Assembly: GCA_002428905.1 (NCBI GenBank)
Contig: DIYD01000133.1
Span: 1 to 11,461, forward strand
Reading direction: 5' to 3'
Length of the DNA stretch: 11,461 nucleotides
From: Bacteroidetes bacterium UBA6063
GTDB lineage: Bacteria > Bacteroidota > Bacteroidia > NS11-12g > UBA9320
Shown: in pieces, positions 1-6,931 of the stretch
How positions within the stretch are numbered: the stretch's first letter is position 1
Layout: every line of letters begins with the position of its first letter
Notes under the pieces: generated by a model
Databases searched by the model: none
Told to the model about the DNA's origin: nothing
Seen by the model: only the letters and a program-made list of their open reading frames with translations
Program-made: the position numbers and the translations under genes

Positions 1-2
1 TC

Positions 3-323
3 GTTGCGTCGATCGTATTAGCAGTGATCACAATAGTTTCTTACTTCACAGGACCAGAAGCCGCTGATTGGACGAAACAAGTGTTGGCTTCGTTTCCACA
101 GGATCATGTTGAAGATCATGCACTCTGGGGAAGAATTGGCATGGTAATTCAGGGAATAGCGGGATTGCTTGGAATCATGGGTTGGGCGAGTATCGCACAG
201 GAAGAGACGCCTGACCGCAGAATATCCACCGTGTTAATTGTATTACTCATTGTAAACACGTGTGTGTTGTTTTACACGGCGCATTTGGGTGGGTTCATCC
301 GAAGAATGGACCTGGCATTCTAA
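3..323 (+). CDS. Small integral membrane protein, DUF2231-like (5' end outside window)
   Basis: The reading frame is open to the left edge, so the GTG at 24 is probably internal and the gene begins upstream. The visible part has about 105 residues with three hydrophobic stretches: one at the very start (VASIVLAVITIVSYF), one in the middle (MVIQGIAGLLGIMGW) and one near the end (STVLIVLLIVNTCVLFY). Between them are a polar segment with HVEDHALWG and a terminal YTAHLGGFIR motif. A conserved His before a helix and a closing AHLGG-type motif are what I associate with DUF2231-type membrane proteins of Bacteroidota. That assignment is from memory and tentative. It is probably an inner-membrane protein of unknown function. 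A possible hairpin terminator follows 23 bases after the stop, and the next gene has its own promoter, so this looks like the end of an upstream unit. Confidence 0.75.
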   Translation, partial: VASIVLAVITIVSYFTGPEAADWTKQVLASFPQDHVEDHALWGRIGMVIQGIAGLLGIMGWASIAQEETPDRRISTVLIVLLIVNTCVLFYTAHLGGFIRRMDLAF

Positions 324-346
324 GGCACAGATCGCAACTTGAATGC

Positions 347-378
347 GGGATGCAGAGCGCATCCTAAAAGAGTTTTTT
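347..378 (+). terminator. Possible rho-independent terminator after the membrane protein gene
   Basis: A perfect 6-bp stem GGATGC/GCATCC (348-353 with 359-364), extendable by a G-T pair, has a 5-nt loop AGAGC. It is followed by TAAAAGAG and then six T (373-378). The 8-nt gap between stem and T-run is longer than in a classical terminator, which keeps confidence moderate. A competing pairing GCATTC (315-320) with GAATGC (341-346) is also possible. Confidence 0.4.
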
Positions 379-428
379 ATGCCTTACAGACCAGTGGTTA
401 AAGCATATCGCCCCATGGTATAGTGCAG

Positions 429-459
429 CTTGACCGACAGGTATTTCGTACTATCTTCG
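429..459 (+). promoter_or_regulatory. Bacteroidota-type promoter for the MORN/TonB_C gene
   Basis: CTTG at 429-432 (-33-like) is followed after 19 bp by TATCTTCG at 452-459, which matches the Bacteroidota -7 consensus TAnnTTTG with one mismatch. The box ends 5 nt before the ATG at 465, so transcription should begin at or only a few bases before the start codon. The promoter downstream at 1837-1869 has the same geometry. Confidence 0.45.
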
Positions 460-464
460 GGTAA

Positions 465-1715
465 ATGAAGCATATTGTCCTGGCGTTACTACTTTCATGT
501 CTAACCATTGAACAAGCCGATGCACAGCATAAGCTGAAGATCGAGCGTGTTTATGTGGAACTCAATAACGTAGTCTTTGAGAAACTAGATTCAGTATACC
601 TAAAGATCAAAAAAGGAGAGGACTCCCTGTCAATACCTTATTATCTGGCAATATGCGATACATTCACCCTGGTTGAAAACCAATTGCGTCCCGATTTTTT
701 TCGAAGAAACCCAGCGATAAACTATGTGCCTCATTTAAGCTTTAAACCGTTCAACGGCACACACCTTACCTATCACAACAACGGTAAAACAAAGCTGCGC
801 TGTAGATTTAAATATGGCCAGCTAGATGGTATGTGTACATCTTTCGATCAATATGAAAGACCAGTATTTTGGGAAATGTATAGTAGTGGAAGGCGGTATA
901 GTTACATGACGTATCATCCCGAATTATACATTCCACAAAGGTTAATGACCAGCCAATATGAACGACAATGGTACACAAATGGAATACTGGCTTCGGAACT
1001 GGATCTACGCAGTTATAGCTCGAGGGAATGGTATGAAACCGGTGAAAAAAAGGAGGTTTCGGATCGCCAGAACAACATTTACAAGACCTGGTATGAAAAC
1101 GGGCAGCTCAAGAGTAAAAGTGAAGATGGAATCTCTACCCGTTACGATTCTGTGGGGAACATGACCCAGTATTCCGGATCAGGCGTATTAAAGCAGTGGA
1201 AGAACAACCAACTTGTTTTAAGGGCCAAAAAGGATACACTAAATGTGGATTGGTATTATGAGTATTTTGAAAAAAAAATACTCGTACAGAAAGTGTTTCA
1301 TACCTATCTCGATGAAGGTCGTACACAACAACAGAGTGTCACATATCATTTTAAAGGTACAACGTTAATCAGTGCTGATACCATCGTATTTATAGAAGAG
1401 GAAGAGCCCTTTGAGACTGGAGAATTATTCTACGCAGATGTTAGGTCGTCATACCCTGGCGGTTTAGAGGAGTTAGAAGCGTATCTGAATGAACAGCACG
1501 AGTTGAAGAAAAGCTACCCGGGAGAATATGAGGTTTTTGTGAAAATAAATGAACAAGGAGAAGTCATCGAGGCCTATGGCTTAGGAGCTAAAAGCAAGAG
1601 TGCACCTGTGAAGAACATCGTGAGGTTATTGAAAGCAGGTAAGAACTGGACTCCCGGGCGATTTAACGCCAGCCCATTGGTTGAAGGGGTTAAAATTACC
1701 ATTGAGATACAGTGA
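465..1715 (+). CDS. Secreted YwqK/MORN-repeat protein with TonB C-terminal domain
   Basis: The 416-residue protein begins with a signal sequence, hydrophobic at residues 4-14, with a likely signal peptidase I site after ADA at 18-20. C12 in LLSC could instead be read as a weak lipobox. Several YwqK/MORN-variant repeats follow, each built on W/Y-Y-x-x-G-x-x-K: YHNNGKTK near 103-110, WYTNGILASE near 169-178, WYETGEKKE near 189-197 and WYENGQLKSK near 209-218. Residues about 328-414 look like a TonB C-terminal domain: SYPGGLEELEAYL at the start, then a strand followed by NEQGEV, and the late NWTPGRFNASP. The TonB transmembrane anchor and Pro-rich spacer are absent, so it is probably a periplasmic or surface protein and not a working energy transducer. 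It stands alone between two promoters. The 'antitoxin' label often given to YwqK proteins is not supported here. Confidence 0.85.
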   Translation: MKHIVLALLLSCLTIEQADAQHKLKIERVYVELNNVVFEKLDSVYLKIKKGEDSLSIPYYLAICDTFTLVENQLRPDFFRRNPAINYVPHLSFKPFNGTHLTYHNNGKTKLRCRFKYGQLDGMCTSFDQYERPVFWEMYSSGRRYSYMTYHPELYIPQRLMTSQYERQWYTNGILASELDLRSYSSREWYETGEKKEVSDRQNNIYKTWYENGQLKSKSEDGISTRYDSVGNMTQYSGSGVLKQWKNNQLVLRAKKDTLNVDWYYEYFEKKILVQKVFHTYLDEGRTQQQSVTYHFKGTTLISADTIVFIEEEEPFETGELFYADVRSSYPGGLEELEAYLNEQHELKKSYPGEYEVFVKINEQGEVIEAYGLGAKSKSAPVKNIVRLLKAGKNWTPGRFNASPLVEGVKITIEIQ

Positions 1716-1836
1716 AGCTGTTTTAAATACGGTTGTAATATTGTCCTAAGCATATAATCAAACTGTTTTTTGTTACACTGGCCAGAAGAATAACGCCATG
1801 AAGTTCAGCAGGTTGATCCGGGTTACGGCTTTTTAG

Positions 1837-1869
1837 GTTGCAGTATACACCGTCTACTATGTATATTTG
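1837..1869 (+). promoter_or_regulatory. Bacteroidota-type promoter for the barrel operon
   Basis: GTTG at 1837-1840 is separated by 21 bp from TATATTTG at 1862-1869, an exact match to TAnnTTTG. Spacing and sequence fit the phylum's primary sigma-factor consensus. The box ends 5 nt before the ATG at 1875, which predicts a leaderless or nearly leaderless mRNA. The 159 bp between the two genes otherwise shows no clear terminator. Confidence 0.65.
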
Positions 1870-1874
1870 GTCAC

Positions 1875-2969
1875 ATGAAGCCACTATTTCTTGCCTTATT
1901 CCTGCATGTGTTTCTATTTGCACAGGCGCAGTACACCGAGCGATTTCAAGAAGAGTATTTCTTCGGCCATTTAAACAATGCCGCTACAGAAGCCATGGGT
2001 AGAGCAGATGCGGCGATAGGTGGCAAAGCATTCTCCACACGTTTTAATCCAGCCGGATCGGGAACGGTAGAGCACCGCGAAATCGGGCTTTCCACATCTG
2101 GCCCATATTACTTATTAGGAGCGTCGGATTTCTATTTTGTTGGACTGGTAGAAAAGATCAATTCGAAACTATCTGTCGGCGCTAACTTCGATCAATTGGC
2201 CATTGGACCAACCACGTTTCGAACGGACATAGGCTCGGATCTAAGGATACCACTAGATCGGCCTAAAACCACAAAGCTCAGTCTAAATGCCAGTTACGAA
2301 GTATTGAATGGTCTGTTTGTAGGGGTTAATGTAAATCAGTTCAGGCTGAAGTATTTTGATGATGTAGACCATTTTACAGCGGTGTATGTCGATGGGGGGG
2401 CGTTGTACAGACATGATTTGAATGAAGAGAAGAAACGTTACCTGCAAATAGGAGCGAGCCTTATGAACATCAATCAGCCAACAGTTACACTGGAGAGCCC
2501 TTCCGGAGCAACTTCAGAAGTGTGGCCACCCTCCATATTCCGGAGTGGAGTGGCGTTTCACCAGAAAACACCATTGAATATCAAAGGTGCAAAACCAGGA
2601 AGTCTTGAACTCACGTGCACAGGAGAAATTGAAGCCGTACGCCAGTTTGATTTTCGCACCATGAAAAAGGTAGGCGTGGAAGTCGTTGTTTACGAGTTGC
2701 TTAGCTTCAGGTGCGGGTATTTAAGTTGGAATCAAAACGACATGGGTGCTGCCAATAACCTCTCCACCATTTCGAATTTCACCTACGGGTTTGGAACAAA
2801 AATCCCTTCCAGTAAATGGCAAAAATTGACATTACCGTTCGACGTATTCGTGGATTTTACAAGCCTGGCTCAACCACCCTATATCTTGAGCGGAAGGCGA
2901 CTTCCCAATATGCGATCGTTCAGTATGCGTTTTGTTTGGGCTTCAACGAAAGGAGGTAGTGATGCGTAA
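1875..2969 (+). CDS. Outer-membrane beta-barrel, PorV/UPF0164-like
   Basis: The 364-residue protein has a clear signal peptide (MKPLFLALFLHVFLFAQA, cleavage after A18). The mature N-terminus carries AMGRADAA at 40-47 and RFNPAGSG near 56-63, the pattern 'aMGgA... NPAg' typical of PorV/PorQ and UPF0164-type relatives of the FadL barrel superfamily. The rest alternates polar and hydrophobic residues with frequent aromatics (KLSVGANFDQL, LNGLFVGVNVNQF, FRCGYLSWNQ), as expected of transmembrane beta strands. It should sit in the outer membrane. No type IX secretion neighbours are visible, so I do not call it PorV itself. It is the first gene of a likely operon: its last 8 bases overlap the next gene. 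The start is set by the signal peptide and by the promoter immediately upstream. Confidence 0.82.
   Translation: MKPLFLALFLHVFLFAQAQYTERFQEEYFFGHLNNAATEAMGRADAAIGGKAFSTRFNPAGSGTVEHREIGLSTSGPYYLLGASDFYFVGLVEKINSKLSVGANFDQLAIGPTTFRTDIGSDLRIPLDRPKTTKLSLNASYEVLNGLFVGVNVNQFRLKYFDDVDHFTAVYVDGGALYRHDLNEEKKRYLQIGASLMNINQPTVTLESPSGATSEVWPPSIFRSGVAFHQKTPLNIKGAKPGSLELTCTGEIEAVRQFDFRTMKKVGVEVVVYELLSFRCGYLSWNQNDMGAANNLSTISNFTYGFGTKIPSSKWQKLTLPFDVFVDFTSLAQPPYILSGRRLPNMRSFSMRFVWASTKGGSDA
2951..2957 (+). promoter_or_regulatory. Strong Shine-Dalgarno site for the second barrel gene
   Basis: AGGAGGT, preceded by AA, lies 4 nt before the ATG at 2962, inside the 3' end of the upstream gene. It decides the start: the alternative ATG-type start 30 bases earlier would place a charged extension in front of the signal peptide. 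Strong Shine-Dalgarno sites are uncommon in Bacteroidota. Confidence 0.7.
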
Positions 2970-3618
2970 GTTTGTTTTACCCTTAATGTGCAGCATCGCA
3001 TTGATGCTTACTTTGATTACAGATGTAACAGCACAAAGCTTTAATGGATATCAAACGATTGGTCGAAATACGGTTTCCTTTAGTTTGATATGGAGTGGGA
3101 AGCCCTACATAGGGTTCTCCTATGCCTGGAGAGACTTTGGAACCAGTTTTGCCGATATTCAGGCAGAGGTGCGTATGCCGATCGATAATGGTTTTAGTCG
3201 CGATGAGTTTCAACTTATTTCAGGATTTTACCGCCCGTCACGACTTAAACGAACCTTTATTGGAACCGGTGTTCATGTGGTTTGGGATCACAACACCAAA
3301 AGTGGTTCAGCCAATAGCTTAAGTGGATTGGTTACTGCAATTCCATCGTATGTATACGCAGCCAGTCTTAACGATGGCCTGTATGGTACAACAGGAGTTC
3401 GACTGTCGTACAAACCTTTGCTATGGAGCGAGAACTGGGATCCGACAAAACAGGCCAGACACACGATTCAAGCTGGAATACATTTCGATTCACATCACGA
3501 ACGGACACTTGGTTTAAGCTTTAATCCAACGTATAACATTCACCTGGATTCAGAAGAGGAAGACAACGTTGAGGCCGATGTTTATGTTGGACAGGCATAC
3601 TTCCTGGGCAGGTTCTAA
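2962..3618 (+). CDS. Predicted small outer-membrane beta-barrel protein
   Basis: From the ATG at 2962 the protein has 218 residues. It starts with a signal peptide (RK, then a hydrophobic run VLPLMCSIALMLTLI, then a cleavage site after VTA at residues 22-24). The body is rich in amphipathic strands with Gly and aromatic residues (VSFSLIWSGKPYIGFSYAW, FIGTGVHVVWDH, HTIQAGIHFDS) and ends in QAYFLGRF. A C-terminal aromatic residue is typical of a beta-signal recognised by the BAM complex. I do not recognise a named family. The length suggests an 8- to 10-stranded barrel. It overlaps the upstream barrel gene (its ATG precedes that gene's TAA) and has a strong Shine-Dalgarno site, so the two are co-transcribed and probably act together. 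Confidence 0.8.
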   Translation: MRKFVLPLMCSIALMLTLITDVTAQSFNGYQTIGRNTVSFSLIWSGKPYIGFSYAWRDFGTSFADIQAEVRMPIDNGFSRDEFQLISGFYRPSRLKRTFIGTGVHVVWDHNTKSGSANSLSGLVTAIPSYVYAASLNDGLYGTTGVRLSYKPLLWSENWDPTKQARHTIQAGIHFDSHHERTLGLSFNPTYNIHLDSEEEDNVEADVYVGQAYFLGRF

Positions 3619-3645
3619 TTTGCACCATCACTCTATTTGTTGACC

Positions 3646-4890
3646 GTGAAAAAAGGGATCAAATTGTTCTTTTTGCTGTCGTTGATTGCATCTGTAGCCG
3701 TTGCACAGTCGACTAAATTGCATATTCTAAGCGTAAAGGAGCATGTATATAACATAGTTGACGTAGAAACAGGTAAAACGGTTTTAAAGCGGTGTGATGC
3801 TGTTGACTCCATAATTCCGAACGGCCAATACCTCCACCCAAACTACAAAGAGATTCTTCTTGCTCGTAAAGGCAATACACTGTATGTGTTTAATCGTCAG
3901 AATGGCGCGAGTCCTTTACAGACATTTTATTGCAAGAACACATTTTCAATAAGTCAGATACAGGTGTTGCCAGATGTTCAGGATGACCAGAGTGAAATGC
4001 ATCTGGTGCAGTTGAATACAGGATTAATCACGGCATATATCAACCTTCGAAATTTTGAGATTAGCACTCTACAGCAACAGAACGTGGTAACCCATTACAA
4101 TCGCTTACGCGACAGATTAAGATGTTCTTATTTAGATAGTTACGGTTGGGTTTCCATAATCATGGATGCACAGGGCAAACACATTACCGCACCCACTCCT
4201 CAGCGTCATCTATTTGAGGTGGGCACCGGATATGTATGCATGGGGTGGCGATATGAATCAGGTGATACCATTTTAGGCTCTCCGGGCTACGGTATTGTAG
4301 ACTTCGACGGGAATACACTATGCGATTTTAAGTATCATAATATACGTATGTCCGTTGATGGTTATTTAATCGTAACAAGTGCATCGAATTGGTCGGTTCA
4401 TGGTGTAATTGATGAAACGGGTAAGGTCATTGTTCCGGTTAGATATCACTCTGCTGCGATGTCAAATGGAGAATGGAGGACTCAATTGTATTCGAGATAC
4501 GGTGTTTTTTGCTTTCAGGATACTTCGAGTAAATCGGTTCATTTATTCGATATCGCTGGGAACAGATTACTCGCGACCAGACACATCATTAGCGTATTTA
4601 GCCTTGATTTCGATGAAAAGAACAACAATGACCGCTACTTGATACTTCAGTTTCAAGATGACGATACCCTTCACCTTTATGATGTGCTGGACAGACGTCT
4701 GAAATTCGTTGGAAGTACGTTCAATTATAATGTGAGCAAATGGTCTACTCACCCAGAACTACGAATGGATCGGTTCGTGACTCATGACGCGACAGGAAAA
4801 TACGGTATGCTCGATCTGCGTAATGAGCGCGTTCTGTTACCCTTTGTTTACCTAACCAGGGAAGACGTGCTGGAACCGAAAGGGAGATGA
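3646..4890 (+). CDS. Secreted WG-repeat-like protein
   Basis: I place the start at the GTG at 3646, which gives MKKGIKLFFLLSLIASVAVAQ, a textbook signal peptide with cleavage after AVA. TTG codons at 3637 and 3640 would only add three residues. The 414-residue product is mostly predicted beta structure. It contains degenerate WG/KWG-type repeats, recognisable by 'yGiiD..G..i.p..Y': YGIVDFDGNTLCDFKYHNI near 215-233, HGVIDETGKVIVPVRYHS near 252-269 and YGMLDLRNERVLLPFVY near 386-402. Such repeats usually form a propeller- or solenoid-like fold in periplasmic or surface proteins of unknown role. It lies 27 bp after the second barrel gene with no terminator between, so it is likely the third gene of that operon. 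TCTATTTG at 3632-3639 resembles a -7 box, but no -33 element is correctly spaced. Confidence 0.78.
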   Translation: MKKGIKLFFLLSLIASVAVAQSTKLHILSVKEHVYNIVDVETGKTVLKRCDAVDSIIPNGQYLHPNYKEILLARKGNTLYVFNRQNGASPLQTFYCKNTFSISQIQVLPDVQDDQSEMHLVQLNTGLITAYINLRNFEISTLQQQNVVTHYNRLRDRLRCSYLDSYGWVSIIMDAQGKHITAPTPQRHLFEVGTGYVCMGWRYESGDTILGSPGYGIVDFDGNTLCDFKYHNIRMSVDGYLIVTSASNWSVHGVIDETGKVIVPVRYHSAAMSNGEWRTQLYSRYGVFCFQDTSSKSVHLFDIAGNRLLATRHIISVFSLDFDEKNNNDRYLILQFQDDDTLHLYDVLDRRLKFVGSTFNYNVSKWSTHPELRMDRFVTHDATGKYGMLDLRNERVLLPFVYLTREDVLEPKGR

Positions 4891-4925
4891 GGTCAAACAC
4901 TGCATGTTTCCGTGATCAAGTGAAC

Positions 4926-5432
4926 CTATTCCACGATTTCTATCGCAAACCGATCTATGATATCTTCACCAAAACCATTGTCGAGGTAAAAGGTGAAAAC
5001 CAGATCAAACCGGGTTAATCCTCTCTGTTTGAGGCTATCCATAACAGTAGGGAAGCTGTAGATTTTTTCATCGACGATTTCAACAGGCGTAAGTGGGAAT
5101 CGTATTGAATCGTTGTAATAAATATCCGCATTTGAGAACGAGCCTGGAAACGTAACCTTGTACGATTCCGCAATAGCCTCGCGAATAAAGGTATAATGTT
5201 CTCCGTTGAATTGGAAATCATAGTCGGTGAAATCAAACGTGACGGTATCCGAAGACTTAATGCGGTATACCTGTTTGTCTCCATGCATTTGTGAGTGCAA
5301 ACTGTTAATCACTAACGGGATTGCATCTGTTTGTACTCCTTTCGATTCATCCGTATGTGAAGAAGAGTTCGTACAATTCAACAAACTCAACAGAGAAACC
5401 AAAACAACGGCGGTCATCATATATTTTTTCAT
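4926..5432 (-). CDS. Small predicted lipoprotein of unknown function
   Basis: The 168-residue protein has an MKKY n-region, a hydrophobic core and a Cys at position 20 (SLLNC). It is followed by a Ser/Asn-rich, then acidic, segment (TNSSSHTDES), as seen after lipoprotein cysteines in Bacteroidota. Asn at -1 is unusual for the lipobox but tolerated. The mature part alternates short strands and has several aromatic/acidic patches (VTFDFTDYDFQF, RFDLVFTFYLDNG). No family is recognised. It is convergent with the WG-repeat gene (35 bp apart, with only a weak AAACA/TGTTT hairpin between) and divergent from the gene at 5561, so it forms its own transcription unit. Confidence 0.72.
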   Translation of the reverse strand: MKKYMMTAVVLVSLLSLLNCTNSSSHTDESKGVQTDAIPLVINSLHSQMHGDKQVYRIKSSDTVTFDFTDYDFQFNGEHYTFIREAIAESYKVTFPGSFSNADIYYNDSIRFPLTPVEIVDEKIYSFPTVMDSLKQRGLTRFDLVFTFYLDNGFGEDIIDRFAIEIVE

Positions 5433-5560
5433 AACGTGAATTTATTTCGTCTATCGGAAACTAGAAAATCCTGTAGAACAATTCTTTACCCGAAGTGCTG
5501 GAATTCGTGTATTTCCTTTGATCGGATTGAGTTATATTTCGTAACCCAATACACAAGCTT

Positions 5561-6931
5561 ATGAAACTTCTAAAACTCATTGCGGTAATTTTAATGAGTA
5601 CCAGTATCTCACTTGCCCAAACCGTTGAATTTGGTGAGGAACACACCTTGCCAGCGATCAAGTTCAAGGATTACCGCGGATATAATGCGCATCTTTTTTA
5701 CCTCGGCCAGAGCTATGCGTATAGTTACGATGAAGATGATTACATCATTAAGTACAATGTGGGAACGCTTAAAGAGGAGGCCTTTGTACAGCTTAAAGAT
5801 CTCATGAAATTGAATAAAAAATCGAGTTACCGCATAATGAGTGGCCACCTGGAAGACGATGAAATCATTCTGGTTTATGAAGAAAAGGTTTACCTGAAAG
5901 GCTTTGATCGCGAATACCACTATTCGGCCGTCAGGCTGAACACAAACCTTGAATTTCAGGGTGTACAACACAACATCTTTGAAGAAATCAACAAAGAACT
6001 CAAAGAGCTGGAGGTAGTTGCCACAGACGAGGGTTTTCTGGTGACGCATCCCAGCACAGGTTATCATATGGCCGACTTTACTTTTGATGATATTGACCAG
6101 GGAATCATGTCAATCGATCGGTATCAGTATTCCAGTCGCGGGGTCGTGAATATGAAGGATAAGCAGGTGAGTAATCCAACCATGGTGTTGGATGTGAAAG
6201 GAAATATGTTTGGTTTAAGCATTCATGAAGAACAAGGATGTCAGGGTTACATGTTCATGGATATCGAGAAGTTAATTGCTCAGGACTATAGCTTCGAACC
6301 ATTTTCGGATGCCATGATAAAAGGATTTACCACACGGGTAAGTGAAGATGCCAAGCCGTATGTAAATGCACTGGGAAGGTACAGATCAGCAACAGATAGC
6401 AGTTACTATGTGGTCTTCAGCTATTTGGAATACTTTACAAGTGGGTCCACACGTTTTGAAGGCGGACCATCCGAAGGATTGTCAGGCATGTCTAAGTCCT
6501 ATGCTCACCACGACAGAATGTATCGATTGTTGGTGGTTCACGTAACAGGAAAGAAGCTAGACTGGGCCAGGGTTATTAATATGCGGGCCGAGAAAACCCA
6601 GCCGTTGGAAGGACGGTACAGTTCGAATAAGGCTTCGTTCGCTTTGCAACCGGATATTTGGGTAGACGATGAATTTACCTTGCATATTCTGTGCAAGAAC
6701 AACCCCATAAAAAAGAAAGCGCAGGTAATGTCACGGGTGAATCAAATGGAGTTGAACCAATTGACTGTAAGTGGAGCGTGGAGTAATACCGTCTTTGTGC
6801 CGCATGGTGGGTTTGAGTTGGCGAATAATTTGCGTAATCCAAGCCTAACGCAAGACCAACGTATGCGATACTACCCGGTATACATTTATAAGGTGGGAAG
6901 GCCATGTTTAATGAGATTAATTCTGGATTGA
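5561..6931 (+). CDS. Secreted protein of unknown function, upstream partner of a hydrolase
   Basis: The 456-residue protein starts with a clear signal peptide (MKLLKLIAVILMSTSISLAQ, cleavage after SLA or LAQ). The remainder is rich in short beta strands and aromatic residues (AHLFYLGQSYAYSYDEDD, GYMFMDIEKLIAQDY, SSYYVVFSYLEYF), without transmembrane helices and without a C-terminal domain that I recognise as a type IX sorting signal. A propeller-like or other all-beta fold is possible but not demonstrated. Its TGA (6929-6931) shares a base with the ATG of the hydrolase gene, so the two are translationally coupled. TATATTTC at 5533-5540 resembles a -7 box, but the nearest upstream TTTG is only 12 bp away, so I do not call a promoter. 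Confidence 0.72.
   Translation: MKLLKLIAVILMSTSISLAQTVEFGEEHTLPAIKFKDYRGYNAHLFYLGQSYAYSYDEDDYIIKYNVGTLKEEAFVQLKDLMKLNKKSSYRIMSGHLEDDEIILVYEEKVYLKGFDREYHYSAVRLNTNLEFQGVQHNIFEEINKELKELEVVATDEGFLVTHPSTGYHMADFTFDDIDQGIMSIDRYQYSSRGVVNMKDKQVSNPTMVLDVKGNMFGLSIHEEQGCQGYMFMDIEKLIAQDYSFEPFSDAMIKGFTTRVSEDAKPYVNALGRYRSATDSSYYVVFSYLEYFTSGSTRFEGGPSEGLSGMSKSYAHHDRMYRLLVVHVTGKKLDWARVINMRAEKTQPLEGRYSSNKASFALQPDIWVDDEFTLHILCKNNPIKKKAQVMSRVNQMELNQLTVSGAWSNTVFVPHGGFELANNLRNPSLTQDQRMRYYPVYIYKVGRPCLMRLILD

Noticed and set aside
465..1715. Toxin-antitoxin system suggested by the 'YwqK antitoxin' label of MORN-variant proteins
   Set aside because: There is no toxin-like neighbour, the protein is exported, and the repeats are common in Bacteroidota surface proteins.
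1875..2969. Type IX secretion component PorV
   Set aside because: The family resemblance is to the broad PorV/UPF0164 barrel group. No porU or other type IX genes and no C-terminal sorting domains are seen in the window.
3637..3645. TTG start codons at 3637/3640 for the WG-repeat-like gene
   Set aside because: The GTG at 3646 gives a standard MKK signal peptide; the upstream codons only add LT-type residues.
5513..5541. Promoter upstream of the gene at 5561 (TTCCTTTG or TATATTTC)
   Set aside because: Each candidate -7 box has one mismatch and neither has a -33 TTG at 19-21 bp.
5609..6067. 152-codon minus-strand open frame
   Set aside because: It lies entirely inside the signal-peptide-bearing gene at 5561-6931 and shows no domain or plausible start context.
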